From assembly GCF_049965695.1 (NCBI RefSeq), contig NZ_JBMFWB010000004.1:1-64000 (forward strand): a stretch of DNA of 64,000 bases, in the 5' to 3' direction. Positions 7,896 to 15,938 of this stretch are shown here, piece after piece. Every line of letters begins with the position of its first letter. Position 1 is the stretch's first letter. The notes beneath the pieces were generated by a model that had not been told where the DNA came from, searched no databases, and worked only from the letters and a program-made list of their open reading frames with translations. A program made the translations under genes and the position numbers. The DNA comes from Athalassotoga sp049965695 (GTDB lineage Bacteria > Thermotogota > Thermotogae > Mesoaciditogales > Mesoaciditogaceae).

Positions 7896-7915
7896 GAATC
7901 TGGTATCCCAGATTC
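7896..7915 (+). other. Hairpin between ROK gene and binding-protein gene
   Basis: GAATCTGG-tatc-CCAGATTC directly follows the ROK stop and precedes the ribosome binding site of the next gene. It has no T-run, so it is more likely an mRNA stability or processing stem than a terminator. Confidence 0.45.
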
Positions 7916-7941
7916 AAATTCAAAGAAAGGGTGAGGAGTAG

Positions 7942-9219
7942 ATGAAAAGTTTTAAAGTGTTTTTGTTGGTAGGCCTCCTTATTGGGGCGATGGGAATCAT
8001 GTCGATGGCTGCCACCTTCTCGATTTACGATTGGTGGACTGCAGGTGGAGAAGCACAGGCAATAGCAACTGTTTTGAACATGTACCATCAGGCATATCCG
8101 GATGTCACGATAGTTCAAAATCCAGTTGCCGGTGGAGCTGGCGTTAACATGCAGGCAGTCATAAAATCTTTGATCTTTGCAGGTGTTCCTCCTACGACAT
8201 TCCAGGTTCATGCTGGATGGGAAATGTACCAGTACGCAAGTGCGAATTTGCTTCAACCCATAACGAATCTTTGGCAATCCGAGGGATGGACAAATGTATT
8301 CCCGCAAAGAATACAACAAATATGCAGTTACAACGGTCAATTTTATGCTGTCCCAATGGATGTTCACAGAGCAAACATGATATGGTACAACAAGGCGATA
8401 TTTGATAAACTTGGCCTTACGATGCCAACAACAATTCAGGATTTCATAAACATGCTTCCAAAGATAAAAGCAGCCGGATATACTCCGATAGCCCTTGGAG
8501 ATTCTGCAAACTGGACAACGGCTATGTTGTTTGAAGAAACATTGCTTGCCGTAGCGGGACCCGATAAATACAATCAATATTTTGAGGGTAAGATAACGGC
8601 TTCTGATCCTGCAGTTCAACAGACGATTCAATATTTCAAAACCGAACTTCAGTACGTTAATCCTAACCATGCATCTCTAACATGGGATCAGGCGTGCGGA
8701 TTGCTTGTCAGCGGTCAGGCTGTTATGACCATAATGGGAGACTGGGCAAATGGATATTTCATGGCCGCAGGTTGGAAACCAAATGTTGATTACGGTGGTG
8801 TTGCCGTACCGGGAACAGAAGGCATTTACAACCTCGTTGTTGATTCATTCCCGATTCCTGTCGGCGCACCGGATGTTCAGACTGGATACGATTGGTTAAA
8901 ATTAATAGCATCTGTACCGGCTCAGGCTGCATTTAATCAGATAAAAGGTTCAATACCTGCAAGAATAGACGTGCCAACAACCGGATTTAATCCGATACAG
9001 GTTGCGAATATGGAAGCCCTCAAGAAAGATGTGCTTACAGCTTCAGCAGTTCATGGCAGTGAAGCACCAGTTGCATTTGTTACAGACTGGGAAAATGCTT
9101 TGACTGTCATTCAATACCATCCAGATATGAGTTTACAAGCCTGCGTTAACCTTCTCAACATGACTGCCCAGCAGGATAATCTTGCTGGAACAGTTGCCAG
9201 CGCTAACGTCAACTACTAA
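7942..9219 (+). CDS. Sugar ABC transporter substrate-binding protein (family 1)
   Basis: 425 aa. The N-terminus (MKSFKVFLLVGLLIGAMGIM, cleavage near MAA) is a signal peptide without a lipobox cysteine. The mature protein starts FSIYDWWTAGGEAQAIATVL and contains PTTFQVHAG, WYNKAIFDKLGL and GQAVMTIMGDWANGYF, which resemble the glucose/mannose-binding proteins of thermophiles. It is probably a periplasmic (toga-space) glucose or mannose receptor; the exact sugar is inferred only from this resemblance. It is followed by a terminator-like hairpin and two permeases. GGTGAGGAG precedes the ATG. Confidence 0.87.
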   Translation: MKSFKVFLLVGLLIGAMGIMSMAATFSIYDWWTAGGEAQAIATVLNMYHQAYPDVTIVQNPVAGGAGVNMQAVIKSLIFAGVPPTTFQVHAGWEMYQYASANLLQPITNLWQSEGWTNVFPQRIQQICSYNGQFYAVPMDVHRANMIWYNKAIFDKLGLTMPTTIQDFINMLPKIKAAGYTPIALGDSANWTTAMLFEETLLAVAGPDKYNQYFEGKITASDPAVQQTIQYFKTELQYVNPNHASLTWDQACGLLVSGQAVMTIMGDWANGYFMAAGWKPNVDYGGVAVPGTEGIYNLVVDSFPIPVGAPDVQTGYDWLKLIASVPAQAAFNQIKGSIPARIDVPTTGFNPIQVANMEALKKDVLTASAVHGSEAPVAFVTDWENALTVIQYHPDMSLQACVNLLNMTAQQDNLAGTVASANVNY

Positions 9220-9226
9220 AGTTTTC

Positions 9227-9251
9227 GGGCACCCTAATGGGTGCCCTTTTT
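9227..9251 (+). terminator. Intercistronic terminator/attenuator
   Basis: GGGCACCC-taat-GGGTGCCC followed by TTTTT, located between the binding-protein stop and the first permease. Such a partial terminator keeps receptor mRNA in excess over permease mRNA and may also protect the 3' end of the receptor message. Confidence 0.85.
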
Positions 9252-9261
9252 GGAGGTTTTG

Positions 9262-10137
9262 ATGAGAAAAAGAACTCTTGTTTCGATAGCGTTTATTGTG
9301 CCGTCTGTCATAATCGTTGGAATATTCGTTTATGCATTCATAGCATGGACTTTGGCTGCATCTTTTACGAACTGGAATACCTTGCTTCCAAACTGGTCTT
9401 TTGCAGGCCTTAAGAATTACATATATCTTTTCACTCAAGATATGAGATTCCATATGGATCTTGTAAATAATTTCATTTTCTTGCCATTTTTCGTGCTTGG
9501 AACGATGATCTTAGGTTTTTTCCTTGCAACTCTCTTGAACAGCGGGGTAAAATTCGAAGCATTTTTCAGAACTGTCTTTTTGCTTCCTATGGCCATTTCC
9601 CTCGTTGTGTCCGGTGTTATATGGATATGGATTTACGATCCGACAAATGGGGCACTTGCGTCCTTATTTCAAATCTTCCATCTTCCTGCCGTAAATTGGC
9701 TTGGAAGTATGACCTATGCGCTTCCGGCCATAATAATAGCGACTATATGGCAGTACACCGGTTTTACAACTTCGATATACTTAGCCGGCCTAAGGGGTAT
9801 ACCTCAAGAAGTGCTTGAGGCGGCAAGGCTTGATGGCGCACATGGATTAAGATTGTACTGGAATATAATAATTCCAATGGTTCAATCTTCGACGGTCACC
9901 GCTTTCGTTTTAATGGTTCAACTTTCTTTGCAGATGTTCGATATTGTGTGGGTCATGACACAGGGAGGTCCCGCTTTTGCAACGGATATGCCTGCCGTTT
10001 ACATGTTCATAGCGGGATTCAAGCAAAATTTCGTTGCAAGAGGTGCGGCAATAGCAATTATAATCTTCGCGCTAACTCTTGTGGTCGTAATACCATATTT
10101 ATTCACGGCTGGTAAAATAACGGAGGAAGAAGCATGA
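9262..10137 (+). CDS. Sugar ABC transporter permease (MalF type)
   Basis: 291 aa with six membrane segments (first: IAFIVPSVIIVGIFVYAFIA). The EAA loop is EVLEAARLDGAHGLRLYWNIIIPM, which docks the ATPase. The ATG at 9262 has TGGAGG six to nine bases upstream, directly after the attenuator hairpin. It overlaps the next permease by four bases (ATGA). Together with the binding protein upstream it forms a CUT1-type sugar importer. No ATP-binding subunit is encoded nearby, so a shared MsiK-like ATPase elsewhere is likely. Confidence 0.88.
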   Translation: MRKRTLVSIAFIVPSVIIVGIFVYAFIAWTLAASFTNWNTLLPNWSFAGLKNYIYLFTQDMRFHMDLVNNFIFLPFFVLGTMILGFFLATLLNSGVKFEAFFRTVFLLPMAISLVVSGVIWIWIYDPTNGALASLFQIFHLPAVNWLGSMTYALPAIIIATIWQYTGFTTSIYLAGLRGIPQEVLEAARLDGAHGLRLYWNIIIPMVQSSTVTAFVLMVQLSLQMFDIVWVMTQGGPAFATDMPAVYMFIAGFKQNFVARGAAIAIIIFALTLVVVIPYLFTAGKITEEEA

Positions 10138-10952
10138 GAATATCTAAAAAGATAGCAACTTATTTGGTTTTGATAATTGCTTCGATCTTCTTTCTCTTTC
10201 CGATATACATGTTGGTCGTAACTTCGATGAAATCGTTGCAAGAAGTCAACACCACAAGTTCATGGTCGTTGCCGGTTCACATCGATCTTTCCGGTTTTGT
10301 AACGGCGTGGAATGGTATTTCGCAGGGATTTGCCAACAGTTTTGAGTTCACGATACCTGCGTTGATACTTTCAGTTTTCTTGGGTTCAATCGGGGGATTT
10401 GCACTTACAAAAGTCAAATTCAAAGGTGCTAATACCATATTTTTATTTTTACTCTTTGGCATGTTTTTGCCCTATCAGGTTGTTTTAATACCTCTTGTTA
10501 AATTCATGGCTGCTTTGGGACTTTATGGGAATATATGGTCTTTGATAATAACGCACACGGCTTACGGTATCCCAATAACTACCCTGATCTTCAGAAACTT
10601 TTACAGTTCAATCCCGACAAGTTTACTGGAAGCAGGTCAAGTCGATGGTGCAAACACACTTCAGATATATGGAAGGATAATTCTTCCACTTTCGATACCG
10701 GGAATCGTCGTTGCTTCAATATGGCAGTTCACGAATATATGGAATAACTTCCTGTTTGGATTGATTTTGGGGTCTATGCCCAACGTAAGGCCTGTTACCG
10801 TCATGCTGAACAATCTAAACGGTGCAATGATGGCCCAATGGAATACATTGATGGCAGGAGCTCTGATAACCGCAATTCCAACTTTGATAGTTTACCTTAT
10901 CGCAGGAAAATATTTCGTCAAGGGCTTGCTTGGAGGAGCGGTAAAGGGATGA
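10134..10952 (+). CDS. Sugar ABC transporter permease (MalG type)
   Basis: 272 aa with six membrane segments (first: YLVLIIASIFFLFPIYMLVV). The EAA loop is SLLEAGQVDGANTLQIYGRIILPL. The C-terminus YFVKGLLGGAVKG is typical of MalG-like permeases. The ATG overlaps the stop of the first permease (10134-10137), so the two are translationally coupled and probably form a heterodimer. A strong terminator follows. Confidence 0.88.
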   Translation: MRISKKIATYLVLIIASIFFLFPIYMLVVTSMKSLQEVNTTSSWSLPVHIDLSGFVTAWNGISQGFANSFEFTIPALILSVFLGSIGGFALTKVKFKGANTIFLFLLFGMFLPYQVVLIPLVKFMAALGLYGNIWSLIITHTAYGIPITTLIFRNFYSSIPTSLLEAGQVDGANTLQIYGRIILPLSIPGIVVASIWQFTNIWNNFLFGLILGSMPNVRPVTVMLNNLNGAMMAQWNTLMAGALITAIPTLIVYLIAGKYFVKGLLGGAVKG

Positions 10953-10983
10953 AAACACGGAACCGAAATTCCGTGTTTTTTTA
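10953..10983 (+). terminator. Intrinsic terminator of the sugar transporter operon
   Basis: AAACACGGAA-ccgaaa-TTCCGTGTTT followed by a run of T residues to 10982. It ends just before the convergent gene at 10995. Confidence 0.88.
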
Positions 10984-10994
10984 ATCCCAATTTT

Positions 10995-12029
10995 TTAAAG
11001 GTACATTTTTTCGAACAATTCCCTTATCTCTTTACTTTCACGTACGACCTCAAGCGCTATTTCGGCATGGTTTGTCATGTAACCGTTGCCTATTATCATG
11101 TTGATATCCTTACCAATGCCTTCAGCACCAAGTGCTGCTTTTGTGAATGATGTTGCCATGGAGAAAAAATAAACCGTCCCGTATTCTTTTGTTGCAAGTA
11201 TTGAGGCCATTTCGGTGTCTGGAACGTTAACCACGTTTATCGTTATGTCTGCCATTTTTCCATTTGTGACATCGGAAACGATCTTTTCTACTTTTACGGC
11301 ATCGGTTGCATCTGCCTCAAAAATTTCGGTTATTCCTATTTTTTTAAGATATTCAGCCTTTGATTTTGAGTGTACGATTGCTATGACACGTCCGGTTGGC
11401 CCTGCATATTTTTTGGCCGCATAAGCGCATAATAGGCCAGATTTACCGGATGCACCAATTATAACGACCGTATCATTTGGATTTACAAGTCTTGCTGTCT
11501 GTGCCGGAGCACCGGCAACGTCCAATACCGCGAGTGCGAGACGTTTGTCCATGTCTTTTGGAAGTTTTGCATAAACTCCGCTTTCGAATATTATGGCTTT
11601 TGCCTCTACATCAACTTGATCGTTGTCAAGATGAACCTTTTTTATTTTCTTTATATTCAATGGTGTTAAAGAAAGGGAGACCAAAGTGGCAATTTCATCT
11701 CCTACATCTATGTTCACTTTTCCCTTTAATGCATCTCCTATTTTTTCGATTTTGCCTATTAGCATGCCTCCTGAACCCGTTACCGGATTGTGCATTTTTC
11801 CCCTTGAATTGACTATTTCAAGGATTTTTGCACTTATTTTTTCTTCATTTTCTCCCACGTCTTTTTTGATCTGCGTGAACGAAGCGGCATCGATGTTTAG
11901 CGTCAAAACATCGACAAGAATTTCGTTATCGTAGATTTTTGAAACATCGTTATCGATCTTCCACGCAGGTTGCGGAAGCACTCCTTTTGGCTCGATGACC
12001 CTGTGGGCGCCATATTTGTTTCCGATCAT
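10995..12029 (-). CDS. kdd: L-erythro-3,5-diaminohexanoate dehydrogenase
   Basis: 344 aa. The start MIGNKYGAHRVIEPKG and the segments LPQPAWKIDND and NIDAASFTQIKKDVG match the 3,5-diaminohexanoate dehydrogenase family closely; VVIIGASGKSGLLCAYAAKK is the NAD(P)-binding fold. The enzyme deaminates 3,5-diaminohexanoate to 5-amino-3-oxohexanoate in lysine fermentation to acetate and butyrate. The ATG has GAGGAGGAAG upstream. It is the last gene of a pepV-yqeY-kdd unit. None of the other lysine-fermentation genes (aminomutases, kce, kal) lie in the window, so the physiological role here is uncertain. Confidence 0.87.
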   Translation of the reverse strand: MIGNKYGAHRVIEPKGVLPQPAWKIDNDVSKIYDNEILVDVLTLNIDAASFTQIKKDVGENEEKISAKILEIVNSRGKMHNPVTGSGGMLIGKIEKIGDALKGKVNIDVGDEIATLVSLSLTPLNIKKIKKVHLDNDQVDVEAKAIIFESGVYAKLPKDMDKRLALAVLDVAGAPAQTARLVNPNDTVVIIGASGKSGLLCAYAAKKYAGPTGRVIAIVHSKSKAEYLKKIGITEIFEADATDAVKVEKIVSDVTNGKMADITINVVNVPDTEMASILATKEYGTVYFFSMATSFTKAALGAEGIGKDINMIIGNGYMTNHAEIALEVVRESKEIRELFEKMYL

Positions 12030-12053
12030 TTTTCTTCCTCCTCACCGAATTTT

Positions 12054-12497
12054 TTATTTTAGCAGTTTCTCTGCGATCGCTTTGACGCGATCTCCTGAAA
12101 CCTTTCCCTTCAATTCTTTCATTGCGATTCCCATAAGTTTGCCAATATCTTTTGAAGAAGAAAGATTCATCTCTTTTATTTTTAGCGAGATGAATTTTTC
12201 AACCTCATCGTCCGAGAGTTCGGGTCGCGCGAATGACTTTAGTATTTCAAGTTCATCCTTTTCTGCTTTTGCAAGTTCGGGACGATTGCCTTTTTCAAAG
12301 TCATTTATCGACTCTTCGCGTTCTTTCATCTGCTTTTTGACTATGGCATCAAATTCTTCTTCCGTCACCGGTTTCATCTTTTCAACTTCAAAATTTTTAA
12401 CTGCCGAGACAAGCATCCTCAGCACGCCTGTACGCGTTTCATCTTTGGCGATCATGGAATCTTTCAATTTGGCACGTAAATCTTCAAGTATTGTCAT
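12054..12497 (-). CDS. yqeY: YqeY/GatB-like domain protein
   Basis: 147 aa from the ATG at 12497. The sequence MTILEDLRAKLKDSMIAKDETRTGVLRML and the later KQMKEREESINDFEKGNR are characteristic of YqeY, an all-helical protein related to the tail of the GatB amidotransferase subunit. The start at 12497 is preferred over 12506 because AAAGGA then sits at a normal distance; that ribosome binding site overlaps the end of pepV, which suggests coupling. Function is not established; a role in Gln-tRNA handling has been suggested from the domain only. Confidence 0.85.
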   Translation of the reverse strand: MTILEDLRAKLKDSMIAKDETRTGVLRMLVSAVKNFEVEKMKPVTEEEFDAIVKKQMKEREESINDFEKGNRPELAKAEKDELEILKSFARPELSDDEVEKFISLKIKEMNLSSSKDIGKLMGIAMKELKGKVSGDRVKAIAEKLLK

Positions 12498-12509
12498 CGG
12501 TACCATCCT

Positions 12510-13901
12510 TTAAGAAAGAATTTTATAATACAATTGCGCGTAAATCCTTGCTATCATTGTAAGATCGTCGATGGAGATTCTTTCATCCGGTTGATGTTCT
12601 GTGGACCCATGGCCTGGAAATGTGGGGCCAAAAGCGACGGCATTTGGAATGGCCCTTGCATAGGTACCACCTCCTATGGCTATTAAAAAGGATTTCTGAC
12701 CTGTCACATCTTCGTAGACTTTAGAAAGCAGATGTATAAGTTCATTATCGGGAGAGACAAAAAGAGGATCGTGATGATGACCTATTGAAACTTCCATCCC
12801 TTTGAGTGATTCCTCTATTTGCTTTTTTATCATCTTCAAATTAAAGAATATGGGATATCTTATATTCAAAACGAATTTCATCTTTTTCGGTGTTATTTCC
12901 ATGAGACCAAGATTTACAGTCAAAGGTCCGGACATGCCGTCTTGACCAGATATGCCAAGAGATTTCCCGTCTGTTTCATATCCAATCTTTTTTGCTATAT
13001 TCTCAAGATGATACTGCATTTCATCATCGTCAATGGGGAAATGGTTCAAAAGATCAACTAAGGTGCTTATAGCGTTGATGCCAGCCGATGGATTTGCACC
13101 GTGCGCCGATTTTCCTGTTGCTTTGATGAATAACTTGCGACCTTTGTTTGTAACTTCAATCTTCGATCCATTCGATGGTTTGTATTTTATTACCTCTTCG
13201 ATTAATGCTTTATCTTTGAATTTGACTACGGCCTCGGCCGTCGGCGCGACCATATTGGGCGCATCTCCACCCTTGAAAGAGAGCAAAGAAAATTCTTCAT
13301 CCACCTTTCTTTGACGTCTGTAAAGTGTAACGTTTACATCTGCTATTCCTTTTTCAACGTTTATCATCGGAAAGTCTCCGTCTGGAGTTACTCCCCAATC
13401 CGGTTTTGTTTCGTGCTTGAAATAGTGTTTCATGCATTCCCATCCCGATTCTTCATTTGTACCGAAGATAATCCTTACCTTGCTTTTAGGTTCTATTCCA
13501 AATGCTTTTACGGCTTTCAAGGCAAACAAGGCTGCGATTATGGGACCTTTATCGTCCGTTGCGCCTCTTCCCCAAAGATATCCGTCTTTTACAACGCCGC
13601 CGTACGGATCAACAGACCATCCTGTACCCTCCGGCACAACGTCAAGATGACCGAGAACACCAAAAGTTTTTTTGCCGTTTCCAAATTCAACATGACCGGC
13701 ATAATTATCAACATTTTTGGTTTTAAAACCATATTTTTTACCCAGTTCAAGTGCATAATCAAGGGCTTTTTTGGTTTCAATGCCAAATGGGGCATCTTCT
13801 GTGCCTTTAACTTTGTAAGATTTGAATTTTATGATCTCCGAAATTTCTTTTATCATCTCATCTTTCATTGACAAAACAAGATCGTCCAAAGTTTTGTTCA
13901 T
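12510..13901 (-). CDS. pepV: M20 family dipeptidase (PepV/Sapep type)
   Basis: 463 aa. Metal and catalytic motifs of the M20 metallopeptidases are present: VLGHLDVVPEG, WGRGATDDKGP, and GTNEESGWECM. The ending FGPTFPGHGSTEHQPDERI is typical of PepV/Sapep dipeptidases. The enzyme is a cytoplasmic zinc dipeptidase that finishes breakdown of imported peptides, which fits the peptide transporters later in the window. The ATG at 13901 has GGGAGGAA upstream; the longer frame to 13916 would place the start on the ribosome binding site itself. A minus-strand TATAAT at 13947-13952 is a likely -10 box. Confidence 0.9.
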   Translation of the reverse strand: MNKTLDDLVLSMKDEMIKEISEIIKFKSYKVKGTEDAPFGIETKKALDYALELGKKYGFKTKNVDNYAGHVEFGNGKKTFGVLGHLDVVPEGTGWSVDPYGGVVKDGYLWGRGATDDKGPIIAALFALKAVKAFGIEPKSKVRIIFGTNEESGWECMKHYFKHETKPDWGVTPDGDFPMINVEKGIADVNVTLYRRQRKVDEEFSLLSFKGGDAPNMVAPTAEAVVKFKDKALIEEVIKYKPSNGSKIEVTNKGRKLFIKATGKSAHGANPSAGINAISTLVDLLNHFPIDDDEMQYHLENIAKKIGYETDGKSLGISGQDGMSGPLTVNLGLMEITPKKMKFVLNIRYPIFFNLKMIKKQIEESLKGMEVSIGHHHDPLFVSPDNELIHLLSKVYEDVTGQKSFLIAIGGGTYARAIPNAVAFGPTFPGHGSTEHQPDERISIDDLTMIARIYAQLYYKILS

Positions 13902-14199
13902 TGAAATTCCTCCCAACGTAATTCAAATTATCGTCACATATTATGTATTATATACTCGTGTAGAATAATAAGTAAAGAGTTTTGAAACTCAAACAAAATT
14001 TTAGATCCCCAAATAATTTTTGATTCGTCAAGTCGAATGCTTATTTACCGAAGCGGAAGGCAGCATACCCTTGAGACGGCCTCCGCTTACAGTAAATGAC
14101 CATTCGGCTTTTAAAGTCAGGTTAGTATATTATGTCGGATGCAAATGTCTAATAAAAATCTTTGTGGGGTATAATTGGAAAAAATAATGGAGGCGTGAA
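13902..14199. other. Divergent intergenic region, 298 bases
   Basis: Holds the pepV promoter side (TATAAT on minus, 13947-13952), one copy of the composite repeat (see 14084-14115), and the hfq promoter side with TATAAT at 14170-14175 on plus. A 17-base string tatgtcggatgcaaatg (14131-14147) recurs with two changes at 14617-14633. I see no further gene. Confidence 0.5.
14084..14115 (-). repeat. Composite intergenic repeat, copy A
   Basis: Read on the minus strand, this 32-base block TTTAAAAGCCGAATGGTCAT... matches 35927-35958 on plus with two differences. The flanking bases (14040-14083) are rich in short inverted segments such as gcggaagg and cctccgc, as in copy C. Confidence 0.7.
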
Positions 14200-14448
14200 A
14201 TGCCGGAAGACAGAATTCAGGAAAGTAATTTGGAATTTTTAAAAGAAAAGAAAATAATTGTCAAGATCTATCTTGTAAACGGAGTCCAGATAAACGGGCT
14301 CATAAAAGCGTTTGATCCATACGTTGTGGTTGTGGAAGATGAAAAACAGCAAAGCATAATCTACAAGCACGCCATAAGCACCGTAATTCCATCCCAAAAC
14401 CCTTATGATGACTCCAATCATGTTGATAACAAAGCAGATATGAAATGA
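14200..14448 (+). CDS. hfq: RNA chaperone Hfq
   Basis: 82 aa. The Sm1 motif is IVKIYLVNGVQINGLIKAFD and the Sm2 motif is IIYKHAISTVIP, with YKH as the distal/proximal RNA-contact core. Hfq forms a hexameric ring that binds small RNAs and A-rich mRNA tails. The ATG has ATGGAGGCG upstream and TATAAT at 14170-14175 supplies a likely -10. The C-terminal tail is short and acidic. The stop overlaps the ATG of the next ORF (ATGA at 14445-14448). Confidence 0.93.
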   Translation: MPEDRIQESNLEFLKEKKIIVKIYLVNGVQINGLIKAFDPYVVVVEDEKQQSIIYKHAISTVIPSQNPYDDSNHVDNKADMK

Positions 14449-14639
14449 CCTGCTACCGTTTATCGTACATCAAAGGTGATTACAAACATTACGACCCTTT
14501 GGAAGAGAAGATAAAAGATATTGTCAACATCGAAAATTGTTGCGCATTTTCATCGATCAATTTTGAACGCCTTCTAAATAGCTTTCGGGATCAAGGTTCA
14601 AATCCAAAAACTGCCGTATGTCGGACACAAATGCTTTAA
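14445..14639 (+). CDS. Small ORF coupled to hfq, unknown or decayed
   Basis: 64 codons whose ATG overlaps the hfq stop (ATGA), so ribosomes could pass directly into it. The peptide begins MTCYRLSYIKGDYKHYDPLE; I recognise no family. Its last dozen codons run through a copy of a short repeated string (14617-14633), which suggests the reading frame is a decayed 5' piece of a larger gene that once followed hfq. Real expression is plausible because of the coupling; function is unknown. Confidence 0.35.
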   Translation: MTCYRLSYIKGDYKHYDPLEEKIKDIVNIENCCAFSSINFERLLNSFRDQGSNPKTAVCRTQML

Positions 14640-14721
14640 CGGAATTATCGGCGAGTCCGCTTGAGAAAAGGTTGAACTCAAAAGTATGGGCATCTTATCT
14701 GAATTTGTGATATTCAAAATT

Positions 14722-15372
14722 TCATTTAAGCAATGCTATCTTTTTGTTTCTTTTACCTTTAGGATAAGCGTATATTTCGACATTCATTCCTATACTATCG
14801 AGATACTTCAAGAGTGTCGATATTTTGATGTCTTTTCTTGCTTCAATTCTGGAAATGCTTGTCTGAATCATCCTATCATAGAAATTTTTGTCGTTTCTTT
14901 TATCTCCGCCGATTAAAAGTACTATCTGTCTTTCGGGGTCGAAAGCAAAAAATATTCTTAAAACATGTTCTTTGGTTTGTATGCGCATCTCTTTCATATT
15001 TTTATATTTGCTTTGTTTGACAGTATCAACATAAGGTCTTCCTAATGAAGGGCCTATATTTTGAAGTATTATGAGGCGTTTTAAAATCGCTTCTTTAGAA
15101 TCATCATCAAGTTTTGCCACCATATGATGAACAACGTTGGGTTTTGCATCCTTCATTGTGAATATGTTATCAGCGGCAAATTTGTAAAAGTAAGATGGAT
15201 GTGAGAGAAAGTTGTCAAGGCCAAATAATTCTTCTGGATCATATTTTGAATAAATTCCGTTTGGAGATCTGAAATCAGGTATGCCACTCGGCGTACTCAC
15301 GCCGGCTCCTGTGAGGATGGCAACTTTTCCGGCATGTGCTTTAAGTTTATCAAGAAAAATTTTTGAATCCAT
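14722..15372 (-). pseudogene. Chimeric ORF: Sir2 N-terminus + HigB-type toxin + XRE antitoxin C-terminus
   Basis: 216 codons in one frame but made of three unrelated pieces. From 15372 to about 15109: start of a Sir2 deacylase, with VAILTGAGVSTPSGIPDFRS (NAD-binding) and KPNVVHHMVAKL; the catalytic His and zinc cysteines are absent. From about 15111 to 14866: RelE/HigB-type toxin (Gp49-like), LDDDSKEAILKRL, GPSLGRPYVDTVK, YKNMKEMRI, FFAFDPERQIVLLIGGDK, lacking its first 30 or so residues. From 14865 to 14722: the end of the partner XRE antitoxin, TSISRIEARKDIKISTLLKY, lacking the helix-turn-helix start. Two in-frame deletions explain it. The ATG at 15372 has GGAG nine bases upstream, so the chimera may still be made. 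It cannot be an active sirtuin. Confidence 0.82.
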
Positions 15373-15425
15373 AACGATCATCTCCAAAAAGGCCTACTAT
15401 GGTTTTTTGAAATAAATTCACGTTA

Positions 15426-15451
15426 AACCTCGCTTCTTTATAGGCGGGGTT
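15426..15451. terminator. Hairpin upstream of panD
   Basis: AACCTCGC and GCGGGGTT form an 8-bp stem with one G-U pair and a 10-base loop, followed by ATTTTAT on the plus strand. It lies in the 220-base gap between the chimeric ORF and panD and may end transcription entering from the hfq side. The rest of the gap holds TATAAT at 15551-15556, the likely -10 box of panD. Confidence 0.45.
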
Positions 15452-15593
15452 ATTTTATGTTCCACTGTGCTGATTTTGATAGTTATCAATTTAAAATTTT
15501 CAAAGGCCTAATAAATCCCAAAATATGTTTTTAATCTGCGGAAAATGGGATATAATATAAATGTGTATAACGAATAAAAAACGGAGGAACGTA

Positions 15594-15938
15594 ATGCAAA
15601 AGATATTTTTAAACGCAAAGATCCACAGAGCAACTATAACGGACAAGAATCTTGAATATGAAGGATCGATAACCATAGATCCTGTTCTAACGAAAGCAGT
15701 TGGTATTGAAGAAGGAGAAATGGTTCAGGTAGTCAATCTTAACAACGGCACAAGGTTTGAAACTTATGTGATAAACGGAGAAGAAAATTCAGGCATTATT
15801 TCTCTCAACGGAGCTGCAGCGCGTCTTGGAGAAATTGGAGATAAAGTCATAATAATGGCTTACGCTATTTTCAACGCCAACGAAAAGCACGATGCGAAGA
15901 TTGTCATTGTTGATTCTAAGAACAAGATCATAAAATGA
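15594..15938 (+). CDS. panD: Aspartate 1-decarboxylase precursor
   Basis: 114 aa, the usual family length. It contains LEYEGSITID, where cleavage between Gly24 and Ser25 produces the beta chain and the alpha chain with its N-terminal pyruvoyl group; NGAAARLGEIGDKVIIMAYA is the conserved C-terminal half. The enzyme converts aspartate to beta-alanine for pantothenate and CoA synthesis. The ATG at 15594 has CGGAGG upstream; the frame extends earlier to 15561 but without a ribosome binding site. Its last 11 bases overlap the convergent EamA gene. Confidence 0.93.
   Translation: MQKIFLNAKIHRATITDKNLEYEGSITIDPVLTKAVGIEEGEMVQVVNLNNGTRFETYVINGEENSGIISLNGAAARLGEIGDKVIIMAYAIFNANEKHDAKIVIVDSKNKIIK

Noticed and set aside
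7882..8670. 262-codon minus-strand ORF antisense to the sugar-binding protein
   Set aside because: The plus strand encodes a clear family-1 receptor with signal peptide over the same bases. The antisense frame is a by-product of codon usage and has no motif.
13311..13871. 186-codon ORF antisense to pepV
   Set aside because: It is a shadow of the M20 peptidase gene. The amino acid composition is cysteine- and phenylalanine-rich noise.
14722..15372. Complete Sir2 deacetylase
   Set aside because: Only the N-terminal quarter or third of the fold is present; the catalytic histidine and the zinc cysteines are missing.
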